64,000 nucleotides of DNA, from assembly GCA_036873755.1 (NCBI GenBank), contig JAVTVY010037089.1:105291-169290 (forward strand). Reading direction: 5' to 3'. This document shows, in pieces, positions 10,064 through 22,024 of the stretch. The stretch comes from Hanleya hanleyi. Taxonomy: Eukaryota > Mollusca > Polyplacophora > Lepidopleurida > Hanleyidae. A program made the position numbers and the translations under genes. Positions within the stretch are counted from its first letter, which is position 1. Each line of letters begins with the position of its first letter. The notes beneath the pieces are model-generated. The model did not search any database, had not been told where the DNA came from, and was given only the letters and a program-made list of their open reading frames with translations.

Positions 10064-11603
10064 TTTTTCCTCCCGCCCCAGACGTACCTGTTTACCTACG
10101 CTATGTCATAGATAGCCAATAAAGATAGGAGCTGTTCGAACAATCGCCCACCGATAGTTTCTTTGAACTATAGCAAGTTACGGGTAGTGCTTTTCAAGGG
10201 GATATGTACGTTTCCTACGAATATCGTAGTCACCGCGAGTAGGTGTAGTAATAAATATACCGGTAATGCACGCAAATATGTATACGAGTAATAATGATTT
10301 TTTTAAAAATATTCCTTATATAACTACATCAATCACCTTTCGGATATGTACATTTCTAGGAACCATGCTTATCTATTTTACAGGTAAAAAAAGTGCATTG
10401 TGTTATAGTAACCTGCAATAAAAAAAATCATTATCAATCAATAAACACCAAGTGACATGATGACATCGCACATTGCAGTGAATTGCACTGAATATGATAC
10501 TGTGCATTAAGCTAAAAGTCTGGAGCTGAATTGGGTTATTTCGAGCACAAGCTAAGTCATTCTCGTCTCGCGAGACTCCCTACTGCGAGAAAGAGTCTCA
10601 CGTGTAAATGGGAGCCATCCCCCCAAAATTTGGGGGGTGAGTAGGCGGCGTATGATTTTTACCGTCTGTATCCGGCTTGTCATTGACCTGCTGACTCCGC
10701 CGAGTTAGAAGCGAATTGCTAAACATAACGTGGGCTATATAATTGGGAAGTGACTCTTTCCGTTTCGGAGCATATCAATCGCGAACAAATTATTGTCGGT
10801 ATGTATACTTGGCCGTGAAAGCGAGTTATCTAATACAGGAAGTAGTACGTACAGTTCCGATCCATTCTCAAAGAGAGCCGTGTCTACCGCAAGATGGTAC
10901 ATCTTCGGAAAATTTATCCCGGGTTCTTAGTGTGACATGTACTTGATCAGGGCAAGGCAGTTGCAGCATTTCTGTTCTTCATTCACTACATTGTACTGTT
11001 CACACGCCCTATGACATGTACTTTTGTTGCTATCATTATGCAAGTTTTGTTGTTAAAAAAGTAAAACTGAACGTTGAACTGTATTTATGGCCTATTCGTT
11101 TGAAGCAGCAGATATAAATTTAGTTGACCTAGATTCTGCATTGAAGATCAACCATTGAAACGCGGAAAACAACGAATTACGTCAATTATACCGTGTTTTC
11201 GCCTGCATGTTGTCTGATCGTACTATTCTTGTTTATCTGATGATGCTAAACAATAATGATCTTGTGATCTTTGGGTTAGGTCATAAATTTTCTGAAGATG
11301 TACCATTTTGCGTGTCTACCCATGGGAGAATAGTCCCGGTCGAGCGAGTGATGTCATGCTGCCTCGCTTTGAGATTGGAGATTCAAAAATGTCACCAGTT
11401 TACATGAGAGTCGCTTTGGTCTCCCGCGGGTAGACACGGCTCTCTTTGAGAATGAAGCTAAGTTGGATAGTAAAGGGAGCTCAGTCTATGCTCATAATGT
11501 CTAGAGTGGCCTCCCTTCGACTAATGCCTGTGCAGTTTCAACAGTACCCAAGACGTTGGTCTCCAGATAAAAGCAAACTATATTATTATAAGGTTATTCT
11601 TAC
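10064..11603. other. Intergenic DNA with partial inverted repeat
   Basis: No gene is supported. The word TTCTCAAAGAGAGCCGTGTC at about 10864 recurs inverted at about 11432-11452. CAAGATGGTACATCTTCGG near 10890 recurs inverted near 11300. Fragments of one repeat family therefore lie in opposite orientations about 500 bp apart. A further 3' exon of the IGFBP-like gene should lie somewhere here, but I could not identify it. Confidence 0.5.
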
Positions 11604-11722
11604 CTTCGTATCCACATTTTCCCTCTATCCTTGATGAAGATGCGGAGTGATATGAATTCCACCAAGGCGGACGTCCGTCAAATACTCCGTGAGGAGTGAT
11701 GCATTTGAGGCCTGACGAGCAT
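11604..11722 (-). CDS. IGFBP-N/perlustrin-like secreted protein, exon 2
   Basis: The exon is bounded by an acceptor ending TTATTCCCAACAG and a donor GTAAGA. It is 119 nt and joins exon 1 in phase: exon 1 ends with two bases of a proline codon and this exon supplies the third. It encodes CSSGLKC, a Trp-Trp segment (RPPWWNSYH) and GKCGYE. CxxGLxC followed later by GxCxx is the second half of the IGFBP N-terminal domain. It adds the tenth, eleventh and twelfth cysteines. It ends in phase 1, so at least one more exon with the stop is expected at lower coordinates. Confidence 0.75.
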
Positions 11723-12429
11723 CTGTTGGGAATAAATAACAATGATATAGGGAAACGTGATAGATGCCTCAAACAACATCTCAAAGAACATCCAGAAAAA
11801 CATAAAAAAGTGAAATATTAAAAGAAACCCTTCAATAAGACACATCAAATCTCTTTTTAACCATGGGCTTAAGCCTCAAAAGAACTCACTCTATTCAGAT
11901 AATATGTATCACCCAGCGGTTATTCATTAAAGTTACATTTGTTCTACCTTTGTATAAACTTGTGCTCACCTCATAAGCCAACCGTTTAACAACCGCTGTG
12001 TTTACGCAATCAATGTTTAACAAGCATGTATGTATTAGTCTGATCACATGTATTGTTTACTTTTATTTTCACCAATCACTGTACAGTACCCTTAACCCTA
12101 TCCACACCGAACATGTATATATTAGATATTTTACCTAGTACTTGTTACTTGCTGACGATGCCCTGATATACACCGAAATGTACAAGTCGTTTTAACAACA
12201 TCATGAATTTGTCATTCTTTGGAGTTACACTACTACTCGTGTATTATGTTCGATATTTGCTAAGATACGCGTGGGTATCACCAGGATTTCTCGAGAGGGG
12301 GTCGTTTAATATGCTTGCTTATTAGAGAGCCCATAACATACGGTTTGGCGCTGAAAGGGGGTCGTTCGCACCGAGCGCCCCGCCCTACCCCCTATCGCCC
12401 ACCCCGCTAACGACGCCCTTGATACTCAC
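11723..12429 (-). other. Intron 1 of the IGFBP-like gene
   Basis: This is a 707-bp intron with donor GTGAGTAT and a pyrimidine-rich acceptor. It is mostly AT-rich. The part next to exon 1 holds a GC-rich patch (CGCCCCGCCCTACCCCC). No other feature is seen. Confidence 0.65.
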
Positions 12430-12629
12430 GGTGGTTTGCGATAGTTGCACATGTCGCCGATCTTCAGTTTACAGACCTTACAACAGCCACAGATCCAAAA
12501 ACCGTATTCGTCGCATTCAGGCTCCGGTGGGCAGGTGATATCGAAACAACGACACGACAGAGAGTCCACGATAGACACAGACACAAGCGTCACTAACAGA
12601 CAGGCTGCCAGTCTTACAGCTGTATTCAT
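12430..12629 (-). CDS. IGFBP-N/perlustrin-like secreted protein, exon 1
   Basis: The ATG at 12629 starts a clear signal peptide: hydrophobic residues 6-20 (RLAACLLVTLVSVSI), with cleavage likely near VDS-LS. The mature part has nine cysteines in the order CxC, C, C, C, CC, C, C, including CGCCKVC, the GCGCCxxC-type core of IGFBP N-terminal domains. With exon 2 the total is twelve, the number known for that domain and for perlustrin, a small nacre protein of abalone. Known relatives are secreted and bind insulin-like peptides or sit in shell matrix. Which role applies here cannot be told. The donor is GTGAGTAT at 12429. A single-domain protein near 107 residues before the missing exon fits the family. 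Confidence 0.8.
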
Positions 12630-12676
12630 CTTGTCTCGAGTGTTGTATGATTGCGAATAGCATTCAAGCTAGGCTT

Positions 12677-12683
12677 CTTTTAA
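12677..12683 (-). promoter_or_regulatory. TATA-like element of the IGFBP-like gene
   Basis: On the minus strand TTAAAAG lies about 50 bp before the ATG, at suitable distance for a short 5' leader. It deviates from TATAAA in one position, so the call is tentative. Confidence 0.35.
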
Positions 12684-12869
12684 CTTGGACAAATGTCAAC
12701 GTTTAATGACGTCATCTAACTTTTTTGTTTCAGTACCAGTAGCCTACAGGATGTTCATTTGCTCTTTGTCAATCGGGTATTGTTTTATTTACAGAATTGT
12801 GTATAGTTCATTCGTTCCGTGAAATGCGGATTAGAATGTATCACGGACATGCCCTTATACAGAAGCGTA

Positions 12870-13050
12870 GACTATGGTGTTCTATTTGGGCCAAATGTGT
12901 GTCGCATCGACTTTCATGAAAGCGACGCGCGACGCGAAACTCGATGTCGTCTTTTTGCGTCGCTCGTTGAGTTTTGCAATGTCAAGAGACAGGAAGGAAT
13001 GTCGACATCGTCATTTGAAACGCGGCGTCGCGTCACGGAGTTTTGAAATT
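12870..13050. mobile_element. Degraded arm of a CpG-rich hairpin MITE
   Basis: It starts TATGGTGTTCTATTTGGGCC and continues with GACGCGCGACGCG and TCGTTGAGTTTTGCAATG. This matches the left arm of the complete element at 21675-22024. The mirror arm is missing, so this is a truncated copy. Frames through it are open only because of the biased composition. Confidence 0.65.
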
Positions 13051-13736
13051 CAATGTAGATGGCTTACTGCGCATGTCTGGGTATCACTTATCCTTGAAAA
13101 TTGGAAACCGCCATTTTGTAAAAGCTCAAATTTTAATGGTGAATAAATATCCGGTTAAAATAAGAGTATTTTACTTTATTATATAACGTATGTGCATTAG
13201 ATCATATACATTGATAACCATGTAGATAGGTAATAGTATATGAACGGTTAATAATAATTTCGGTCGTTTTATTATAATTATTCAGACGCTATTTCAAAAA
13301 GTGACCGGAACGAAGCCTCATTTTAAACTATCTTACGGAGGCCGATAGGTTTTCAGGGGTTTTCGTTATTTTTAATATTTTCTACAAACACTTTCATGAT
13401 TCAAGCTAGCACGTTTGAAACCTTTACATCACGGCCAATGTATTTGATATAATAAAACGATTTCATGTAAATTGTAAACTGAATGCTATTTGTGAAATGT
13501 ATATGCTATTTGTATATGTTTATGAATAGTGTAGATTGTATAGTTTTGATTTATGTGAACAAGTATGTTAATATGTATTATTATGTTGTTATGTCAGATA
13601 ATCAACTGATCAATAAAACATCAAATACACTATATTTTGAGTTTGCGTTCTTTCCCTCTTTACTGTTTAGTATATGCTTCTATGTTTCCTATGTCCATAC
13701 TGGTTAGATCTCAGTGGGAAGTTCCAAAACACGGCG
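13051..13736. other. AT-rich intergenic DNA
   Basis: I see no gene or structured repeat here, apart from the common word CCGCCATTTTG. Confidence 0.5.
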
Positions 13737-13952
13737 GGGACCTCGGTGGCCGAGTGGCCTAAAACGCTTCGCTAGTGATCGCTGGCCTCACACCGCTCAA
13801 CCGGCACGGGTCTGCTGGTGATGCGTGAAAGTTTGCCAGTTACTTGCTGACGGGTGGTGCTTGTTCTTGTGTACTCCAGCATCTTCCACCACTTAAACTG
13901 GCTGTCGACATTTGAATGAAATATTCTTGAGTGTGACATTAAACCCAATACC
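13737..13952 (+). mobile_element. tRNA-headed SINE
   Basis: The head GGTGGCCGAGTGGCCTAAAA resembles the D-arm/box A part of a Leu/Ser-type tRNA (GTGGCCGAGTGGTTAAGG). It is followed by a poor box-B region near CGGCACGGGT. The body (GTACTCCAGCATCTTCCACC) and the end (GAGTGTGACATTAAACCC) resemble the shared central/tail domain of invertebrate SINEs. No poly-A or clear target duplication is visible. The copy is diverged and probably silent. Confidence 0.65.
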
Positions 13953-14579
13953 CTCTTCAATACACGCCTTTGCCCTAAGATACCCATCAATTAACGTTTC
14001 CCACTTCTAGCAGTTAACGTTCCCGAGAAATAGACCCACTTCCGGTATGATGGCGACATTTTCCAATATCGACTAGAGATATTAGCTATTTCCGGTTTTT
14101 GATGATGTCATTTTCGGTTTTGTAGACATTGTCTGAAATGTCTGCCATGATATTATACGCATAACATCTGTGTGAACATACTGACCAATTTTCGTGGCCA
14201 TGTACCTCCGGGATCGCGGTCAAATTCTGATGGTGCAAAAAAATCAGGTCACCATGTTAAAAGATAGGAGGAAATGAGGTATATAAACATCTGGTATTAC
14301 TTACTTACGCCATTTTAAATCTTCAGCTTAGGTGGCTCTACTGCCACTTTACGCTTCCGTATCTTATTTTTTTGTAAATAAATAAAATGAGACGAACGCG
14401 AATAAAGGATGGTTCAAATTTAGACTTCACAAATCAAAACGCACCCATGATTGCCTCCTCAGAGAGCCAGTCGAAATCATTTCCTATTAAGAGGTTCGAC
14501 CACACACGGGAACGAGACGCGTCAAGGCTATTGATAAGCCCGAGAACAAATGTGATCTTTAGGTGCAGATAACCACCAA

Positions 14580-14628
14580 ATCATCAATGATTTTAACTGT
14601 ATTCAATACAGTTAAAATCATTGATGAT
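14580..14628. repeat. Perfect 49-bp palindrome
   Basis: Two 24-bp arms (ATCATCAATGATTTTAACTG + TATT and its exact complement) surround a single central C. The flanks (AACCACC... and ...GTGGTTT) extend the symmetry imperfectly. It could extrude as a cruciform or be the heart of a decayed hairpin element. Confidence 0.9.
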
Positions 14629-14929
14629 AATTCGAGTGGTTTGTGTACGAGAATTGTATCAATTTGAGAGACTGATCTCATGTCGCAAACTATTGCAAAT
14701 CATAGGCTACACAATGCTCCAGTCCCCTGGGCTGTCCTGCAGAACATGAGGCTTTAAACGACTTGCATTCGGCATGGGGGTCCAAATTGACAAAAAATCT
14801 TTGTCAAGATTCCTTACGTACTATATCGATTCTTTTCCCAGGTGAGATAATTTCGATGAACATGCATTTCTAATACTAGTGGCAAAATTGTCACCCGACT
14901 GAGTGGAGACCACTGGCGAGCTGGCAATT

Positions 14930-15200
14930 AAACGCAACATAGAAATGTGGTGGAAGCAGATGCCGGCGTAATGACAAGAAGTCCTTTGACCTCACATGCC
15001 AATAACCTGACTGCATATCTAAAAATATCACAGGAACATGAAAATATTCTTGTAATGATTTGTATCTCAGCCACGCTTTTATTGGAGATGTTTATGTGGG
15101 CATCTTGGAAGGCATGACCACACGGTCCCTAGCACCGGCTTAAGCGGTATTAGATACAAATGATGTAATAGCGTTCTTATTCAGAACACGTGGGTGAAGC
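14930..15200. repeat. Dispersed repeat family R1, copy 1
   Basis: It contains AATGTGGTGGAAGCAGATGC, CACGCTTTTATTGGAGATGT and CACACGGTCCCTAGCACCGG. Related copies lie at 15340-15540, 16560-16720 (3' part), 36200-36440 and 49970-50035 (fragment). No coding potential is seen. The ending CCGGCTTAAGCGGTATTAGA is shared with the 36-kb copy. Confidence 0.6.
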
Positions 15201-16885
15201 CCGACGCCGACCAAGCGCTTCATTTTCCACCATGTTATCCACATACACAAACTAAAATCACAATGATGTGTACAGAGGGAAACCCTCGGGAACGAGACGT
15301 CCACCAGCAGACACACCATACACAGATAACATTCAAACTGAATATATAAATGTGGTGAAGAAAGAGGCCCCCACCTGCCAATATTCTGACTGTATATCTA
15401 AAAACATTACAAGAACGAAAAATCATTCTTGTGATGATTTGTAGCTCATTCACGCTTTTATTGTAGATGTTCATGTGGACACCTTGTATGGCATGACCAC
15501 CCGGCCCGCGTGAAGCCCGATGCCGATCATGCGCTTCATTCTCCACCATGTTAACCACTGCCGCAAACTACAATTCACAACACTTGGACCGCACAACCGC
15601 TGCGGGGGGCCTCTAATCTGCTTATCGATTTTAACATGATTTTTGCAATTTAATAAAGAAAACTGTTTATTTCCTGAAAACTTTTGCAACTTGAACCAGG
15701 TAACGCGGTGCTTCAGTTTCCAAAACTCTGTATTGGTTGATGTTCGAGGTGTGAATTTCGACCATAGAAAACAGATAAAATTCCACAGAATATACAACCC
15801 AGCGCAACATTCGAAAAAAAAACTGAGGCACAATTCTTTTGTTGAAAATGTGTTCCACTTGGCAAAGACATCAGTTGAATGGAAAATTTAGAACTTCTCG
15901 TTAAAGAAACCTTTGAAAATGAAGGCTAATTCAGAGATCACTTCATATTTCAGGGCCATTATATCCACATTTTAGTAATCCTACATGGCCAAATAATCTA
16001 TTTATTAATATGTATTGACCATGTACATAGTTTTCACGATAGAAAGACAAATGCAAGTGTGTGAATTTAACCTGGTGAATCCATGTCGTTAAGTCATTCT
16101 CGTAAACAAACAAGTCTAATACAGTTCAAGTCGGTGTATATGTACTTTTCGTATCTGACATTATCCTAACTACTGCTGCATCACACATTTGGTGGTCCCA
16201 CCCACCAGTCCAATTATTTGGATAGGAATCATACCCGCCGGATGTGATGTCGAGGAAATACGGTTAGTATTATTATGAGAGTTTGATTCAATTTTACTGG
16301 CTATCGAAAAAGTTGTTTAGAAAGTATTATTATTTGAAGAAAACACGGCTATGTACGGGTCACGTCACAATCGGGTTATATAAGATCAGATCGTACTATC
16401 AATGTGGACAGTGGTTGACTGAGTGGTTGACTGGCTGATTCGTGTTCGGACTAATGGATGTAAGCATGGGTGACAAATCTGAGGTGATATACAGGCCTAT
16501 CCATCGGGATAACTTTCGATATATCTCCATGGTTGACACGCTTAAACTTGTCCCATAGCTGAATTTCCAAGTCATTGTGTAGGATATATTGTATATGTCA
16601 CCCACGCTTCGAATGTGGATGTCCATATGGACGCATTGAAGGTAGTACATTACTTGATGTGCAAACGGTCCCTATAGATTCGGGTTAAGCGGATTTAAAC
16701 ACACATTACGAGGCGTAACGCCTGAGAAGCAGGACACTAATGACGTATTTCGCTATCAGTATGCGATTATTATCGCGCAATTTGAGAAATATTGAGTGAA
16801 AGCGCTTGGTTGCACAGACTTGTCGATATCGTCGATTACACAAAGTTCGAGACTGTCATCAATTCTCGTCTCGTATCACGTTGGG
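15201..16885. other. Intergenic DNA with R1 copies
   Basis: This holds a second R1 copy (15340-15540) and a partial one (16560-16720). The open frames of 107 and 120 codons on the minus strand run through this repeat and do not look like protein. No gene is called. Confidence 0.5.
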
Positions 16886-16886
16886 C

Positions 16887-17078
16887 ACACCGGTTCTCGT
16901 CAGATCATAGCAGTTAAGCAACGTTGAGCTCGGTCAATACTTGGATGGATGACCGCGTGCTGTACTGGCTGGGCTGATCAGTGTCCTGGATAATAGGAAC
17001 CGTGGCCACTCTCGTGTCCTGGCACATGTAGCCACCGTCGTGATATAACTGAAAAAATGTTGAGAACGACGTTATGCC
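16887..17078 (+). mobile_element. 5S rRNA-headed SINE
   Basis: The head ACCGGTTCTCGTCAGATCAT, then GTTAAGCAACGTTGAGCTCGG and TACTTGGATGGATGACCGC, follows the 3' two-thirds of metazoan 5S rRNA, including the internal promoter region (box C, TTGGATGGGTGACCGC in the gene). It departs from 5S after GACCGCGTGCTGTACTGGCT. It ends in CGTGATATAACTGAAAAAAT...GACGTTATGCC, the same tail as the fragment at 22595-22720. It is therefore a 5S-derived SINE (SINE3-type), not a 5S gene. The 5' end of 5S is absent. Confidence 0.8.
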
Positions 17079-19215
17079 AAACGGCAGACACCGATAACGA
17101 TATCTCCCAAATGAGGTGATAAGTCTGAACATGTGCGACCAACCAGTAGGTGCTGCCATTCGGGAGACAACTCTAAAGATTCCATTCGTCTTATACAATC
17201 GCAGCATCTTCTTGGAAAGTAAATCGGGTCTCATGAATATGGATTAACAAACGCGATTCACGGAATTGGTCATTACAGCACATGACACCTTTAGAGATCT
17301 GAGCATTAGTATCAAACTATCCCTGTTTACTCTCGCCTAATCATTTCCATTGCTTGATTCAGCGCATGCACAATGGTAAAAGCAGAAAAGAATGCCGGTT
17401 AGTGACCTCTTGCTGTCAAAATGCGGCTGAACCGTCCTGGCCACTTGACCACTGAAGGCAAACAATGAGTATAACAAAAACACTTTGTTGGGTTATCATT
17501 TTTATTGAATATTATAAAACATCTGAGTAGCAGAATATCAGATCACTTTCCTCTCAAAAGAGATAACGACGTCAATGAGTGTACGGAATAATAAAGGATT
17601 TACAAATATATATACAAAACATTAACAATCCGCTAATACATTTCGCAGAAGTCTTGCATCCCATTTTTGCAATGTCTTGTATTGTACTCTCAACAAGATT
17701 TACGCATAGCACTCATGCTGATTCGTGGATATCTCGTAGATCCAAACATTTGGAAATCCAAACATAACATATCTCGTAGATCCAAACATAACTAGTAAGT
17801 TTATTCACATGTCACTGGTAGGAAGTTCATATAGCCGCCATTTTGTAAGCAAAAACGTTAGAAACGAGAGGAGCCCGAATTTGAAAATAACGCATTATTC
17901 TACCCAACTAGTCAGACCATGATTAGTGGCAAAATAGCTTTTTTGTCCGCAGCCAATATAAGCAGGACTGATTCAAATAATATCAAAATGTCACTCCGTT
18001 GATCGATCTGAAACCTTCCATATTTCTTTTTGTTTCCCCTGACCTCTATATCATAAAAAGTAAGTTCAAATCAACCAAACTGACCAATCAAAACACGCTT
18101 TAGGTTCGCTAGGGCTGTTTGAAAATGTTAGCTGCTGGAGTCGGTTATCTCTTGAAGCAGCTATTTGATTGGTCAATTACCGGAGGTCGCAGGACATGGC
18201 GATTACATGAATGCCGTCAGATCTATCAGCTAAGCAGCATTTAGGTATTATTTTAATTACATTGAGTCAACGTTTGGATTTCTTCATGATTTACGACAAT
18301 TCATGGCAAAATTATTGATAGTATTACAATGAAATGTACATTACCGAGAATGATATGCGGAGATTCTTGCGCATAGCTTGTTCATACGCCCATGATAAGC
18401 TTTCACTTACCATCCCGAGCCGTAGCTGTTGAACTCGGATGGTGAAAGTGAAAAGTTTGCAGAATATAACATATTTCAAAACACAATCCCTCACTTGCAC
18501 CAAATTCAAGTTATTCCTTTAACAATAGAGATGAGTGGATAGCACGTGTAGATGCATTGAGACCTGGTTTACCGGGGTTCGTTCATTCACTCTTTCCTAT
18601 CTCTTTGGCCTGGAAAATATTTTTAATCAATGATAACTGGACTATTTTCGACTTCAAGTTCATAATGAAATCATAATGCTCATTTCTTGGGATAGTATAT
18701 TAATTTGATCATATTTATCATATTTACACCAGTTTTTTATGGTTAAAACTGACCCAGGCTAAAGAGACAGGACAGAAAGTGGACGAAAGAACCGCTGCGA
18801 GCCACGCCTCAATGCACCTGTTGGTGCCATCGGCGCAGCTCTATTGTTAAAGAATTAACTTGAATTTTGTGTAAGTGTGGATTAATATACATGAATTATA
18901 TTAAATAGTATATTTACATAAATTGAATAGGCATGTGTATAATAAAATGATTCACTGTGATCGAAACATATATGTGCTGATTATTATACCTATACGAGAA
19001 ACTGCAGTTTTGGCCTTTTTTTTCTTTTTACAAGTGCGAAATTAAATTTCTGTGATTATGATTATTCTATCATTCAGCATGAAAAACATATAAAAAATGA
19101 TATTCAGAAACAGCACATTTAATGTGTACATATAATAATGGAATATATGAAATAAATATATATTAATGGGATTTCATTAAATGTAGTGTAAATATGGGCA
19201 TTGTTTATTTATTGA
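17079..19215. other. Intergenic DNA, no gene seen
   Basis: This is AT-rich sequence. A short direct repeat, ATATCTCGTAGATCCAAACAT, occurs twice at 17728 and 17769. Open frames are short and lack protein character. Confidence 0.5.
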
Positions 19216-19217
19216 TA

Positions 19218-19390
19218 CCGGTGTGAAAGAAACGGTGGTCCCTCAGATTTGAGTGTCCGCTCGCTATGATTTAACCCAGCCTGGACACTGACACTTGAAA
19301 ATGGTCACCAGGATATCAAAGCCCCCCCCCTAGGTAAAACATAGGAGACCGGACACTGGTCTCTGGGGACTACCGTTTCTTTCACACCGG
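19218..19390. mobile_element. TA-flanked MITE with 24-bp TIRs
   Basis: The ends CCGGTGTGAAAGAAACGG + TGGTCCC and the inverse of ...GGGACTACCGTTTCTTTCACACCGG are perfect inverted repeats but for one base. TA stands on both sides (19216-19217 and 19391-19392), the target preference of Tc1/mariner transposases. It is 173 bp with a C10 run inside and is non-coding. Confidence 0.8.
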
Positions 19391-19547
19391 TACACTCTTA
19401 GAAAGTTGTGTGTTTCTGCCACACAAGTGGAACCCAGTCTGAACCAACCAAAAACAGTTGCAGGTAAAATTTGAAAATCGCGAAAATGGTTCTACATGTA
19501 AATGGAACAGATTTGGTTTCGCATGGAATCGATTTGTTTTTAATATT

Positions 19548-20740
19548 TGATGCTGTGTAGCAGCGGGAAGAACCGAAATTTCCATGAAATACACTGTGAA
19601 AGCCATAACCTTAAGGATGCGTTACCAATCGGGAGGTCTCGATATGCTATCACAAGGCGCGGATACACAACGACGCCTTTACCCGGGTTCAATTTGATCC
19701 TGATAAGAAGTGCTGGTGCCTGAACACTTATCCTGCACAGTGGAGCAATTGTGACTCGGCGATAGGGGGCGCTCATCATCCGAACGCATGGCACGATCAT
19801 ACGTAGAAACTTCTGCTCGTAGCCATGCGGTAACGGGTGCTATCTGAGTGTAATAGGGCGTTTCCCAAATGGTCACATCCGACTGGTCCCGTTACATCCG
19901 ACATCGGTGCAATCACATTCATACAACGAAGACACACCTCCAGAAAGCGATCGATTGAAATGATCCCATGGTGGGCCTCGAAGTGCCCCCATCACAAAAT
20001 AAAAAGCATATCATTTTCCTGTGGTCTGCCACCGATTTTATTTTGTTTTCAAATATGTTAGGCCCTTTGTTTCTTAAGATAAACAAAGAAGCATGCTCCA
20101 ATAGAGTGAGAAATAAAATAGCTAATTTGCACAACTTCGTTTTGGTCTCGCGTAGACTCCCCCAGTCTTGCGCCTCGTGAAACTGACATGTTTGCATGTG
20201 TGAGAAATATTTGAATACAGATAATTTAATTGGCTCGTTTAAATGGGGCCGACATTTGACCTCATGCTTTGGGAACAACTTTCGAACTGGATTATCTCCC
20301 TCTAGATAGATGGCGCCGTGTGAAATACATGCCGAATCACAGCTAAGATGGGGGGCGCTCTTCTGCCAATTATCATTAACAAGCCAGTTTGACCCAGATA
20401 AAATCGGAAATCGGGGTCAAATTTATCCAGGTCAAACTACCCCACTAAAATTGCGTTTATACTACAATTCGAATCAAATTAACCCGCCAATATCGGCAGG
20501 GTCAAAATTATCCGAATAAAAGTTATTCGGGTAAATTTAACCCCTTAATTTCTGTAGTGTAGTAGCACCAGTCCCGGATAATGCTGTAGTGTAACCGCGA
20601 ATGTATACATGTTTCACGGTATAGTGATTCCACGCGAGTAGAAGAAGTGACCTCCCGATTGGTAACGCATCCTTAAGGTCATGGTTTTCACAGTGTATTT
20701 CATGGAAATTTCGGTTCTTCCCGCTGCTACACAGCATCAA
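19548..20740. mobile_element. Element with ~92-bp terminal inverted repeats
   Basis: The left arm (19548-19638, TTGATGCTGTGTAGCAGCGG...) pairs with the right arm (20649-20740) with few mismatches. The 1 kb between them has no transposase. It contains a local repeat of AGGGTCAAA/TTATCC words near 20380-20545. The target duplication is unclear. Confidence 0.65.
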
Positions 20741-21668
20741 GCTTTGAGTTGGCTGATCTGGTAAAAAATGAGGCAAATATGCTTTATATGTGATTCCTAT
20801 TTAAGATTGGAATAAGGTGCTTATATTAATGCACATTTTGGTGTGGAGTCTGGAATCTGGATTCTCTTCCAATTGTCTCCACGGGCCAGTGCAAATCCTG
20901 GATTTCTGTTTGAAATTTTGAATTCATAGCCCGTGATGCATTGCGTTCCTGGAAAATTCCATTGGAAATAATTATTTGCCCTTATATGGACATAGGGATC
21001 AAAGACACAAACTGCGAGTTGGGCATCAATGGAGCGTGAAACAGCTATGTAGTAAAATATTGACATTTCCCGATACTGAAAAAGCTGATTTTTGTAAAAT
21101 AAATACTAATCTCCTAGTCAAATATATTCGAGATAGTAAAGAAGGTAAGCACTTAGAGAAATTAGTGAACATGAAGCCCATAACGTATTCTGTACAGTAG
21201 AACCTAAGGCCCTAGCAGACTAATTGTGAGCGAATAACATATTCCAGAAAAAAAGATATGAAACGCTAATAATATAGTTCGCTTTGAAAATATTAGTCGA
21301 GCAAAAATCAGTATTTTCCGGAAATGTTTATGGAATGGCACAAACTGTTATAATACAAAACCTAACAGAGAGCTAGCCTCATCTAACTTGCCTCATCTAA
21401 CTCATTGAGCGCTTCTGATACAGAGTGCATGTAGTATACTATTATGCCTTGGACCTGGAGACCGCTGTTTTCGTGTACGAGTATATTACATACATTTCTT
21501 GGCGACAAAATACAAGACAATAACTTTTTTACCACTACTCATGGCTGTTATCTAAGTTCTAATCATTTGGTAACTCTTCATCATTCAGACGCATCAGATT
21601 TCTCATACATGTAGATGGTCTAAGGGGCCCAAATGAATTCTAATTTATCAACAACAGGGAATGTGGCT
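20741..21668. other. Intergenic DNA, no gene seen
   Basis: I find no supported exon, repeat or structural RNA in this AT-rich stretch. Confidence 0.45.
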
Positions 21669-21674
21669 CTCAGA

Positions 21675-22024
21675 TATGGTGTTCTATTTGTGCCAATTTG
21701 ATCTCGCGCGTCGGCTTGCAAAAGTCGACGCACGACGCGCGACGCGAAATGTCGACGTCGTATTTTGAAAGGCGACGTCGCCCTCTCCGTCGCGCGTCGA
21801 CTTTTACAATGCTAAGAGATAGGCCAGAAGGCGACGTCGACTTTTGAAACACGCCGTCGAGTTTTGGCCTATCTCTTTAACATTGTAAAAGTCGACGCGC
21901 GACGCGCGACGGAAAGGGCGACGTCGCGTTTCAAAACACGACGTCGACTTTTCGCGTCGCGCGTCGTGCGTCGACTTTTGCAAGTCGACGCGCGAGATCA
22001 AATTGGCACAAATAGAACACCATA
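21675..22024. mobile_element. CpG-rich full-length hairpin MITE
   Basis: The element begins TATGGTGTTCTATTTGTGCC and ends with the exact complement. The arms run about 165 bp to a centre near GAGTTTTGGCC. CTCAGA flanks both ends (21669-21674 and 22025-22030), a 6-bp target duplication. The arms are built from GACGCGCGACG and GTCGACTTTT words, far richer in CpG than the surroundings. It has no coding capacity. The two arms are still nearly identical. Confidence 0.85.

Noticed and set aside
15235..15833. 107- and 120-codon minus-strand frames
   Set aside because: They cross the R1 repeat and show no protein-like composition or splice logic.
16887..16967. A genuine 5S rRNA gene
   Set aside because: The 5' third of 5S is missing, the 3' end diverges, and a SINE tail follows.
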